6,989 bases of DNA. It comes from an uncultured Anaerotruncus sp. Its GTDB lineage: Bacteria; Bacillota; Clostridia; Oscillospirales; Acutalibacteraceae. Position numbers and translations under genes: made by a program. Location of the stretch: contig UQDL01000013.1 in the NCBI GenBank assembly GCA_900539775.1, positions 1-6,989 on the forward strand. The letters run 5' to 3'. The notes beneath the pieces are model-generated. The model had not been told where the DNA came from, searched no databases, and saw only the letters and a program-made list of their open reading frames with translations. Of the stretch, positions 1 through 5,801 are shown one piece after another. How positions within the stretch are numbered: position 1 is the stretch's first letter; every line of letters begins with the position of its first letter.

Positions 1-15
1 AACGGCTAATCAGTA

Positions 16-49
16 AAAAGGCAGAGCATATGCTCTGCCTTTTGTTTTT
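16..49 (+). terminator. Intrinsic terminator of a gene left of the window
   Basis: Seen: a perfect palindrome with arms 16-27 and 32-43 (core GGCAGAGC/GCTCTGCC, four-base ATAT loop), followed by a T-rich tail to position 49. This is a textbook rho-independent terminator for rightward transcription. The A-run before the stem also makes it usable from the other strand. It probably ends the transcript of the preceding gene. A TAA at 7-9 could be that gene's stop codon, but only two codons are visible. The stretch 50-188 after it is AT-rich and shows no gene or clear site. Confidence 0.9.
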
Positions 50-188
50 AGAGGCCATAAAATTCAAGCTTCTGATAAATCTTATCGGTAAATAATAAGG
101 CTTTTCTTTTTGCAAAATTCAGACTTGCTTTGCAGCGGAAAAACAGTTTTATTTTTCTTTTGGAATTTGTAAAATGATTTCCCGTGGG

Positions 189-217
189 TTGACAATTATG
201 TTGCAATCTGTTAATAT
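189..217 (+). promoter_or_regulatory. Sigma-A promoter of valS-folC
   Basis: Seen: TTGACA at 189-194, a 17-base spacer, and TAATAT at 212-217. The -35 is perfect, the -10 has one mismatch, and the spacing is ideal. Transcription should start near 223-226, just before the first helix of the T-box leader, which supports the assignment. Constitutive initiation with regulation at the leader is the usual T-box arrangement. Confidence 0.85.
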
Positions 218-223
218 TAAACC

Positions 224-459
224 GATATTTAAAGGCTTTGAAAAAGAGGAGTATTTTTCCGCTTGCATTCAGAGAGCAGTCGGTCGGTGCAAGGCTGCGG
301 CAATGAAAAAGAAGGTAGCTTTGGAGCCGGTGCGGTGAGTTCAGTAACCGTGCACGCATGCCTGCGTTATGGGTTTAAGCGGCATTTTTATAATGCAATT
401 TGAGTGGTACCGCGGAATTTCAGCTTTCGTCTCATTATGAGGTGAAAGCTTTTTTATTT
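224..459 (+). promoter_or_regulatory. T-box riboswitch (tRNA-Val sensing leader) of valS
   Basis: Seen: the conserved T-box GAGTGGTACCGCGG at 402-415. Upstream is a Stem I with a base helix GGCTTT (234-239) pairing GGAGCC (323-328), GAGGAGTA (246-253, S-turn strand) opposite GAA (311-313), and conserved distal-loop elements AGAGAGC (271-277) and GGTGCAAG (286-293). The likely specifier is GTA (315-317, valine), just 3' of GAA, matching the downstream gene; GGT one base earlier would be Gly. A small Stem III is GCATT (382-386)/AATGC (392-396). The antiterminator can form as TGAG (401-404)/CTCA (431-434), a TGGTACC bulge, then GCGGAA (412-417)/TTTCGT (425-430). It shares its 3' strand with the terminator, so the two folds exclude each other. 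Known mechanism: uncharged tRNA pairs its anticodon with the specifier and its NCCA end with TGGT, stabilising the antiterminator. Confidence 0.93.
422..459 (+). terminator. Regulated terminator of the valS T-box leader
   Basis: Seen: a 12-bp stem, 422-433 with 439-450 (two G-U pairs in the middle, loop ATTAT at 434-438), followed by a T-run from 450 broken only by A456. Its 5' arm contains the strand (425-434) used by the antiterminator, so it forms when tRNA-Val is charged. The valS Shine-Dalgarno lies immediately after it. Confidence 0.9.
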
Positions 460-474
460 ATAGGAGTTGAAAAT

Positions 475-3171
475 ATGGCAAAGGATCTTGCAAAGCAATA
501 TGACCCCGCAGAGGTTGAAGATCGCACTTATAAATTTTGGTGTGATAAAAAATACTTCCACGCAAAGCGTGAGCCGGGCAAAAAAACTTACACAATAGTT
601 ATTCCTCCCCCAAATATCACGGGCCAGCTTCATATGGGGCACGCTCTTGATAATACTCTTCAGGATATTCTCATCAGATATCATCGTATGGCGGGGTACG
701 ACACTTTATGGCTTCCGGGCACGGATCACGCTTCAATTGCAACAGAGGCAAAAATCGTTGAAGCAATGCGCAAGGAAGGGCTCACTAAGGATGATCTCGG
801 CAGAGACAAATTCCTTGAGCGTGCTTGGAAATGGAAAGAGCAATACGGCGGCAGAATTATAGAGCAGTTAAAGAAAATGGGCTCCTCATGCGATTGGGAT
901 CGTGAGCGCTTCACTATGGATGATGGCTGCAGTAAGGCCGTTAAGGAAGTTTTCGTAGGCTTATATGATAAAGATTTGATTTACAGGGGCAACAGAATGG
1001 TAAACTGGTGCCCGCACTGCAACACATCAATTTCCGATGCGGAGGTTGAATATGAGGAGCGTGATTCAAACTTTTGGCATCTTCTTTACACAGTTAAAGA
1101 AACGGGCGAAAAGCTTGAACTTGCCACAACAAGGCCGGAAACAATGCTCGGCGATACTGCCGTTGCAATAAACGGCGACGATCCTCGTTATGCGCATCTT
1201 CACGGATGTCATGTTATTTTGCCGCTGCTCAATAAGGAAATTCCCATTGTTTGTGATGAGCATGCCGATATGACTAAAGGCACCGGTGTTGTTAAAATTA
1301 CACCTGCACATGATCCAAACGATTTTGAAGTGGGCCTCAGACATAATCTTCCGATAATCCGCACTTTCACTTACGATGGCCATTTGACCGGTAAGGCAGA
1401 TAAAGAGGCGGCGGATGAAATTATCAGAAGCGGCAAAGCAACACAAAATGAGCCGGAGGTGCTTGATTGCGGTAAGTATGCCGGAATGACAACGCTTGAG
1501 GCTCGCAAAGCAATTCTTGAAGATCTTGAAGCAGGCGGATATATTAAAGAAATAGAACCTATAAAGCATGATGTCGGCACCTGCTATCGCTGCCACACAA
1601 ATATTGAGCCTATGGTTTCAAAGCAATGGTTTGTTAAAATGGATCCGCTTGCCGGCCCTGCAATAGATGCTGTTGAAAAAGGCGATATTAAATTTGTGCC
1701 TGAGCGCTTCAAAAAGAATTATATGAACTGGATGCATGGCTCCCGTGATTGGTGCATTTCCCGCCAGCTTTGGTGGGGCCACAGAATTCCTGCTTGGTAT
1801 TGCGATGATTGCGGTGCAACCACTGTTTCAAAGCAAGATGTTTGCACTTGCTCAAAATGCGGCAGCAAAAATATTCATCAAGATCCCGATACGCTTGATA
1901 CTTGGTTTTCATCAGCTCTTTGGCCGTTCAGCACACTTGGCTGGCCGGATGAAACAGAGGATCTTAAGCATTATTATCCCACAAACACACTCGTTACGGG
2001 CTATGATATTATCGGATTTTGGGTTAGCCGTATGATTTTTTCCGGTCTTGCTTACACAGATAAGGCACCGTTTGATACTGTTTTGATTCATGGCTTGGTG
2101 CGTGATGCTCAGGGCAGAAAAATGAGCAAGTCGCTCGGAAACGGTATTGATCCGCTTGAGGTTATAGATCAATATGGTGCAGATGCGCTCAGATTTACTC
2201 TTGCAACGGGTAATTCACCCGGAAATGATATGCGTTTTTCGGATGATAAGGTTAAAGCATCACGAAACTTTGCAAATAAGCTTTGGAATGCTGCAAGATT
2301 CGTGCTTATGTATCTCGGCGATGATTATGAGTATCCGGGCTTGCCGTCGGAGCTTGCTATTGAGGATAAGTGGATTATCTCTAAAGCAAACACTCTTGCA
2401 AAGGATGTTACGGCAAATCTTGAAAAATATGAGCTTGGAATCGCAATTCAAAAGCTTTATGATTTTATTTGGGATGTTTTCTGCGATTGGTATATTGAAA
2501 TTGCAAAGATTCGCCTTCAAAGCGGCGAGGGTGCAGAAACCGCAAAGGCAGTTCTCGTTTATGTTCTTACCGATATATTGAAATTGCTTCATCCGTTTAT
2601 GCCGTTTATCACCGAAGAAATATATCAGGCAATTCCGCACGATTCTGAATCCATAATGATTTCTAAATGGGTTGAATATGATGAGGCACTTAATTTTGCC
2701 GCCGACGAAGCCGAAATGGAAAAAATCATGGAAGTTGTAAGAGGCATACGCAACCGCCGCTCGGAAATGAATATTCCGCCAAGCAAAAAAGCAGCTGTTT
2801 ATGTTGAAACTGCAAATGAAGAAACCTTCGGCAAGGGCGTTGAATTTATTAAGCGTCTTGCTTCTGCAAGCAATGTAAGTGTTGCTTCCGGGTTTGATGA
2901 TCTGGGTAATGTTGTAACCGTTATCACCGCAGATGCAAAAATATATATTCCGCTCGGCGATCTTGTTGATTTTGAAGCAGAAAGAAAGCGCCTTGAAAAA
3001 GAACTTGCCGCTGCTCAGGATAAGCTTGATTTTATAAATAAAAAGCTTTCAAATCCCGGCTTTGTGAATAAAGCTCCCGAAAAGGTTGTAGCCCAAAACA
3101 AAGAGGATGCGGCAAAACTTTCCGAAAAAATCGAAAGTATTAAAAAATCTATTGAAACTCTTGGTGAATAA
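475..3171 (+). CDS. valS: Valyl-tRNA synthetase
   Basis: Cytoplasmic class I aminoacyl-tRNA synthetase that attaches valine to tRNA-Val using ATP; 898 residues, normal for bacterial ValS. Seen in order: the HIGH motif as HMGH (53-56) after PPPNITG, GTDHAS (82-87), the editing (CP1) domain at about 190-415 with TTRPET (218-223) and AHDPNDFE (278-285), a Cys-rich insertion (CDDC 443-446, CTCSKC 457-462) that looks zinc-binding, KMSKS (549-553), an anticodon-binding helical domain (about 630-780), and a C-terminal coiled coil (about 830-897) typical of ValS. The start is ATG 475 because AGGAG (462-466) sits 8 bases upstream and the protein then begins like other ValS. Any earlier start would lie inside the T-box terminator. 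Expression is controlled by the T-box leader. It is followed 7 bp later by folC, a common pairing in Bacillota. Confidence 0.98.
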   Translation: MAKDLAKQYDPAEVEDRTYKFWCDKKYFHAKREPGKKTYTIVIPPPNITGQLHMGHALDNTLQDILIRYHRMAGYDTLWLPGTDHASIATEAKIVEAMRKEGLTKDDLGRDKFLERAWKWKEQYGGRIIEQLKKMGSSCDWDRERFTMDDGCSKAVKEVFVGLYDKDLIYRGNRMVNWCPHCNTSISDAEVEYEERDSNFWHLLYTVKETGEKLELATTRPETMLGDTAVAINGDDPRYAHLHGCHVILPLLNKEIPIVCDEHADMTKGTGVVKITPAHDPNDFEVGLRHNLPIIRTFTYDGHLTGKADKEAADEIIRSGKATQNEPEVLDCGKYAGMTTLEARKAILEDLEAGGYIKEIEPIKHDVGTCYRCHTNIEPMVSKQWFVKMDPLAGPAIDAVEKGDIKFVPERFKKNYMNWMHGSRDWCISRQLWWGHRIPAWYCDDCGATTVSKQDVCTCSKCGSKNIHQDPDTLDTWFSSALWPFSTLGWPDETEDLKHYYPTNTLVTGYDIIGFWVSRMIFSGLAYTDKAPFDTVLIHGLVRDAQGRKMSKSLGNGIDPLEVIDQYGADALRFTLATGNSPGNDMRFSDDKVKASRNFANKLWNAARFVLMYLGDDYEYPGLPSELAIEDKWIISKANTLAKDVTANLEKYELGIAIQKLYDFIWDVFCDWYIEIAKIRLQSGEGAETAKAVLVYVLTDILKLLHPFMPFITEEIYQAIPHDSESIMISKWVEYDEALNFAADEAEMEKIMEVVRGIRNRRSEMNIPPSKKAAVYVETANEETFGKGVEFIKRLASASNVSVASGFDDLGNVVTVITADAKIYIPLGDLVDFEAERKRLEKELAAAQDKLDFINKKLSNPGFVNKAPEKVVAQNKEDAAKLSEKIESIKKSIETLGE

Positions 3172-3178
3172 TTGAATT

Positions 3179-4282
3179 ATGGATTTTGTTTCTGCAGAAA
3201 ATTTCATAATAAATAAGCAAAGCCTCGGCATCATGCCGGGGCTTTCACGCATAGAAAAATTGCTTTGCGAAATGGGTAATCCACAAGAAAATTTGAAAAT
3301 CATTCATGTTGCCGGCACAAACGGAAAAGGTTCGGTTGCTTCAATGATTGCTTCGGCTCTTCAAAAGGCCGGATTTAAAACCGGGCTTTTCACATCGCCT
3401 TGGGTTATTGAATATCGTGAGCAAATCAAAATTAACGGCAAAATGATTTCAAAAATTGATTTTGCAAAATATGTTTCGCAATATAAAGATTCCGATGCAA
3501 CGGAATTTGAACTGCTTACGGGAATTATGTATAAATATTTTGCCGATGAAGCAGTTGATTATGCTGTTGTGGAATGTGGAATGGGCGGATTGGAGGATTC
3601 CACCAATGCGTTTTCGCATCCGGAAATTGCCGTTATCACATCTGTTGCTATGGACCATATGAATTTTCTTGGCACAACGCTTAATGAGATTGCATCGCAA
3701 AAAGCCGGAATTATAAAGAATAACTCAATTTGCGTGCTTTATCCTAATGCAGGGTGTGAATCCGTTTTTGAAAAGCGTTGCCGTGAAACAGGCAGCAAGC
3801 TTGTGAAGATTTCCGATTACGGCGATTTCAGGCTCAATAATTTAAAAACGGCAGAGGCAGTGCTAAAATGCTTAAATGTAACTGCCACCGTTGATTTTCC
3901 TCAACTGCCTGCCCGAACGGAAAAAGTTTCTTCTGATGTGATGATAGACGGTGCTCATAATGAAAACGGCGCCTTTGCTCTTGAAAAAGCACTTCCGCAG
4001 GGTGAAATAACCGCCGTTATGGGGATGATGGCGGATAAAGATTTTGATGCCTATCTAAAAATCATTGCCCCTCATTGCAAAAAAATTATTACAACAACAC
4101 CGTCTAATCCACGAGCGCTTTCTGCCGATAAGCTTGCAAAAGCGGCAAAAAAGTATTGCAACGATGTTACGGCTGTTTCAAATCCGCAAAAGGCTTTGTT
4201 GCTTGCAAGGCAGAATTGCAAATTTCTGCTTGTTTGCGGCTCTTTTTATCTTGCAAGGGATGTAAGAAAATATTTGCGATGA
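3179..4282 (+). CDS. folC: FolC-type dihydrofolate synthase/folylpolyglutamate synthase, compact form
   Basis: Mur-ligase-family enzyme that uses ATP to add glutamate to dihydropteroate and/or folates, making and retaining folate cofactors in the cytoplasm. Seen: P-loop GTNGKGS (46-52), LFTSPWV (70-76), acidic motif ECGMGG (132-137), TSVAMDHMNFLG (154-165), QKAGIIK (174-180) with the Lys that is carbamoylated in the family (K175), DGAHNENG (257-264), and a C-terminal domain ending GSFYLARDVRKYL. It has 367 residues against about 420-430 usually. The shortfall lies between K180 and R246, where the segment before the usual HQ..NA helix is almost gone and PGRLE is replaced by PARTE. The ATG lies 7 bp after the valS stop. 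The only ribosome site (GGTGA, 3163-3167) is inside valS, so translation is probably coupled. The family is certain; whether both activities remain is not. Confidence 0.92.
   Translation: MDFVSAENFIINKQSLGIMPGLSRIEKLLCEMGNPQENLKIIHVAGTNGKGSVASMIASALQKAGFKTGLFTSPWVIEYREQIKINGKMISKIDFAKYVSQYKDSDATEFELLTGIMYKYFADEAVDYAVVECGMGGLEDSTNAFSHPEIAVITSVAMDHMNFLGTTLNEIASQKAGIIKNNSICVLYPNAGCESVFEKRCRETGSKLVKISDYGDFRLNNLKTAEAVLKCLNVTATVDFPQLPARTEKVSSDVMIDGAHNENGAFALEKALPQGEITAVMGMMADKDFDAYLKIIAPHCKKIITTTPSNPRALSADKLAKAAKKYCNDVTAVSNPQKALLLARQNCKFLLVCGSFYLARDVRKYLR
3219..3245 (+). other. Strong hairpin in the first codons of folC
   Basis: Seen: 12-bp stem AAAGCCTCGGCA (3219-3230) with 3234-3245, one G-U pair and a three-base loop TCA. 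It starts 47 bases after the valS stop and covers folC codons 14-23, which encode the conserved LGIMPGLSR segment. Only three Ts follow, so it is not a proper intrinsic terminator. It could lower folC expression, pause polymerase, or protect the valS mRNA 3' end. Function is inference; the fold is visible. Confidence 0.55.
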
Positions 4283-4290
4283 TTTCACAA

Positions 4291-4299
4291 TTCGATAAA
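4291..4299 (-). promoter_or_regulatory. Possible Spo0A box upstream of spoIIAA (weak)
   Basis: On the minus strand this reads TTTATCGAA, one mismatch from the Bacillus 0A-box TTTGTCGAA. It lies 68 bases before the spoIIAA start codon, in the short gap after folC. Known: Spo0A~P activates spoIIA together with sigma-H in Bacillus. I could not find a convincing sigma-H promoter (AGGA...GAAT) beside it, and a 9-mer with one mismatch in AT-rich DNA may be chance. Confidence 0.25.
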
Positions 4300-4306
4300 T
4301 TATTTG

Positions 4307-4352
4307 TATCCGCTTTGGTATATTTACTGAAGCGGATATTTTATTTTTTTTT
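4307..4352 (+). terminator. Terminator of the valS-folC transcript
   Basis: Seen: TATCCGCTT (4307-4315) pairs perfectly with AAGCGGATA (4330-4338) around a 14-base AT-rich loop, then TTTTATTTTTTTTT (4339-4352). This is an intrinsic terminator starting 24 bases after the folC stop. The spoIIAA ribosome site GAGG (4356-4359) begins only 4 bases after the T-tract, so a spoIIA promoter upstream of the hairpin would have to read through it. Confidence 0.88.
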
Positions 4353-4367
4353 ACAGAGGTTGATTTT

Positions 4368-4700
4368 ATGAATGTAACTGTTGAATCAAGCGGAAATTTG
4401 ATGATCGCTTATCTTATAGGCGAGCTTGATCATCACACGGCGGCAACAATTCGCGATAAAATTGATTCGTCAATAAGTTGTTTAAAGCCAAATCATCTTA
4501 TTTTAGATTTTAAAAATGTTTCTTTTATGGATTCAAGCGGCATAGGTCTTGTTATGGGGCGTTATCGCCTTATGCAAAATCATCACGGCTCGGTTGAAAT
4601 CAGAAATGTAACACCGCAAACAAAAAAGATTATGGAACTTGCCGGTCTTGGCAGAATAGCGGTTATAAACGAAAATAAAAGCAGTAAAAAAGAGGTATAA
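4368..4700 (+). CDS. spoIIAA: Anti-sigma-F factor antagonist SpoIIAA
   Basis: STAS-domain protein of 110 residues, close to the usual 115-120. In its unphosphorylated form it binds SpoIIAB and frees sigma-F in the forespore; SpoIIAB inactivates it by serine phosphorylation, and the phosphatase SpoIIE (not in this window) reactivates it. Seen: GELDHHTA (18-25), the signature of SpoIIAA, and FMDSSGIG (53-60), whose second serine (S57) aligns with the phosphorylated Ser58 of Bacillus subtilis; then GRYRLM (64-69) and the C-terminal helix with MELAGLGRI (89-97). The start ATG has GAGG 8 bases upstream. First gene of the spoIIA operon, with spoIIAB starting 2 bases after its stop. No convincing promoter is visible in the 85-bp gap upstream, which is largely filled by a terminator. 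Confidence 0.96.
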   Translation: MNVTVESSGNLMIAYLIGELDHHTAATIRDKIDSSISCLKPNHLILDFKNVSFMDSSGIGLVMGRYRLMQNHHGSVEIRNVTPQTKKIMELAGLGRIAVINENKSSKKEV

Positions 4701-4702
4701 AT

Positions 4703-5131
4703 ATGGAAAATGAATTCAGGCTCACAGTTAACAGTAAAAGTGTAAATGAGGGCTTTGCCCGTGTTGTTGTTTCGGCGTTTATCACTCCGCTTGATCCCAC
4801 TCTTGAGGAATTGGCGGATTTAAAAACGGCCGTTTCCGAAGCTGTAACGAATTGTATTGTTCACGGATATAAAGATAAATACGGCAAAATTTACATAAAC
4901 GGAAAAATAACGGGAAACACAGTTAAAATAACAATCCGTGATAAGGGTTGCGGTATAGATGATGTTTCGCAGGCAATGACTCCGTTGTTTACAACGGGAG
5001 AGGGAGAGCGTGCCGGGCTCGGCTTTACGGTTATGGAAAGCTTTTGCGACAAAATAAGCGTGCGTTCTTCGCTCGGTAAAGGCACAAGTGTCGTTCTCGT
5101 GAAAAAAATAGAGGGTAAATCAAAATGGTAA
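4703..5131 (+). CDS. spoIIAB: Anti-sigma-F factor / serine kinase SpoIIAB
   Basis: GHKL-fold ATPase of 142 residues, normal length. It either binds and inhibits sigma-F or phosphorylates SpoIIAA on serine, the choice depending on bound nucleotide and partner. Seen: GFAR (17-20), with R20 matching the partner-contact arginine of Bacillus SpoIIAB; N-box SEAVTNCIVHGY (45-56) including catalytic E46 and Mg-binding N50; G1 box DKGCGIDD (80-87); ATP-lid LFTT (95-98); G2 box ERAGLGF (102-108); final GKGT (125-128). All residues expected for an active kinase are present. AGAGG (4691-4695) precedes the ATG by 7 bases and overlaps the end of spoIIAA. The stop overlaps sigF by 7 bases, so the inhibitor and its sigma factor are translationally coupled, as expected for a stoichiometric pair. 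Confidence 0.97.
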   Translation: MENEFRLTVNSKSVNEGFARVVVSAFITPLDPTLEELADLKTAVSEAVTNCIVHGYKDKYGKIYINGKITGNTVKITIRDKGCGIDDVSQAMTPLFTTGEGERAGLGFTVMESFCDKISVRSSLGKGTSVVLVKKIEGKSKW

Positions 5132-5781
5132 AATCCGAAAGGGATTTGATGATAGAAAATAATCTCGGCCTTGTTTATTCAATAGCAAAAAGGTTTGTGG
5201 GCAGGGGTGTTGATTATGAGGATCTTGTGCAAAACGGCTGCGTCGGCTTGATTAAAGCCGTTGATAATTTCGATTTCTCAAAGGGATATAAATTTTCAAC
5301 CTATGCCGTTCCTGTCATAATGGGCGAGATAAAACGTCTGTTCAGAGATGGCGGCGCAATAAAAGTCAGCCGTTCGCTAAAAGAAAAATCAATGCGTGCT
5401 CAATCGCTGAAAGAAAAATTCATCAGGCAAAAGATGCGGGAACCTACGGTTGGCGAGCTATCGGAATTGCTCGGATGCGATGTGAATGAAACAGCAGAGA
5501 TTTTGAATGTTATAAACCCAATGATTTCGCTCAGTTCTTTCGGTGAAGACGGAAATTCGGAATTTGATTTGCCGGTTGATGAAGATGACAGGCTCTTTGA
5601 TCATCTGTCGCTTTCCCAAGTGTTGCAAACTCTCGACGAAAAAGAAAAAGCAATAATTGATTACAGATATTATAGAGGGCAAACACAAACGGCAACGGCA
5701 CAAGCGCTTGGCGTTTCTCAGGTGCAAATTTCAAGAAAAGAAAAAGCCGTTCTCCGAAAGTTGCGAGAACGGCTCAATTAG
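5125..5781 (+). CDS. sigF: Forespore RNA polymerase sigma factor SigF, short N-terminus
   Basis: Sigma-70-family factor directing early forespore transcription, held by SpoIIAB until released by SpoIIAA. Seen: region 2 from ENNLGLVYSIAKRF (11-24) through DLVQNGCVGLIKAVDNFD (33-50) and FSTYAVPVIMGEIKR (57-71); linker KVSRSLKE (80-87); region 3 with PTVGELSELLG (107-117); region 4 with helix-turn-helix QTQTATAQALGVSQVQISRK (186-205). It has 218 residues against about 255 in Bacillus subtilis. Most of the difference is at the N-terminus: the roughly 30 residues before region 2 (EEhELI..a..GD type) are absent, and an in-frame TAA at 5116-5118 rules out a longer start. GAGGG (5111-5115) lies 9 bases before the ATG. 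SigG would look similar, but position after spoIIAA-spoIIAB identifies SigF. The last codons carry the metA terminator. Confidence 0.95.
   Translation: MVKSERDLMIENNLGLVYSIAKRFVGRGVDYEDLVQNGCVGLIKAVDNFDFSKGYKFSTYAVPVIMGEIKRLFRDGGAIKVSRSLKEKSMRAQSLKEKFIRQKMREPTVGELSELLGCDVNETAEILNVINPMISLSSFGEDGNSEFDLPVDEDDRLFDHLSLSQVLQTLDEKEKAIIDYRYYRGQTQTATAQALGVSQVQISRKEKAVLRKLRERLN
5731..5774 (-). terminator. metA terminator embedded in the sigF 3' end
   Basis: Seen: a perfect 10-bp inverted repeat AGCCGTTCTC (5745-5754) / GAGAACGGCT (5765-5774) with a 10-base loop. Read on the minus strand, the stem is followed directly by TTTTTCTTTTCTT (down to 5733), an ideal U-tract, 27 bases after the metA stop. All of it lies inside sigF codons. 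On the plus strand the next 11 bases are mixed, and a T-run appears only at 5788-5792, so termination of sigF here would be poor. The two genes are separated by only 20 bp, which explains why the metA terminator is inside sigF. Confidence 0.85.
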
Positions 5782-5801
5782 TTGTGCTTTTTATTAAAAA
5801 A

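Noticed and set aside
1..9. Possible end of an upstream gene (TAA at 7-9)
   Set aside because: Only two codons are visible. The terminator after it fits a gene end, but the frame cannot be supported.
48..359. 103-residue open frame on the minus strand
   Set aside because: It runs antisense across the valS promoter and T-box Stem I, has no recognisable domain, and its composition is that of translated AT-rich non-coding DNA.
400..474. 25-codon upstream extension of valS from TTG 400
   Set aside because: It translates the T-box and terminator hairpin and lacks a ribosome site. ATG 475 has AGGAG at the right distance and gives the normal ValS N-terminus.
1066..1596. 176-residue open frame opposite valS, and other antisense or out-of-frame frames in valS and folC
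   Set aside because: They overlap strongly conserved valS and folC coding sequence, have no ribosome sites and no domain-like sequence.
5125..5781. Identification as SigG
   Set aside because: SigG and SigF are close paralogues, but the gene is third in an operon with spoIIAA and spoIIAB and overlaps spoIIAB, which defines sigF.
5745..5795. Plus-strand intrinsic terminator for sigF
   Set aside because: The stem is perfect, but on this strand no T-run follows it until 5788-5792. An alternative pairing of AAAAAGC (5741-5747) with GCTTTTT (5786-5792) competes with the stem. I keep it only as the minus-strand terminator.
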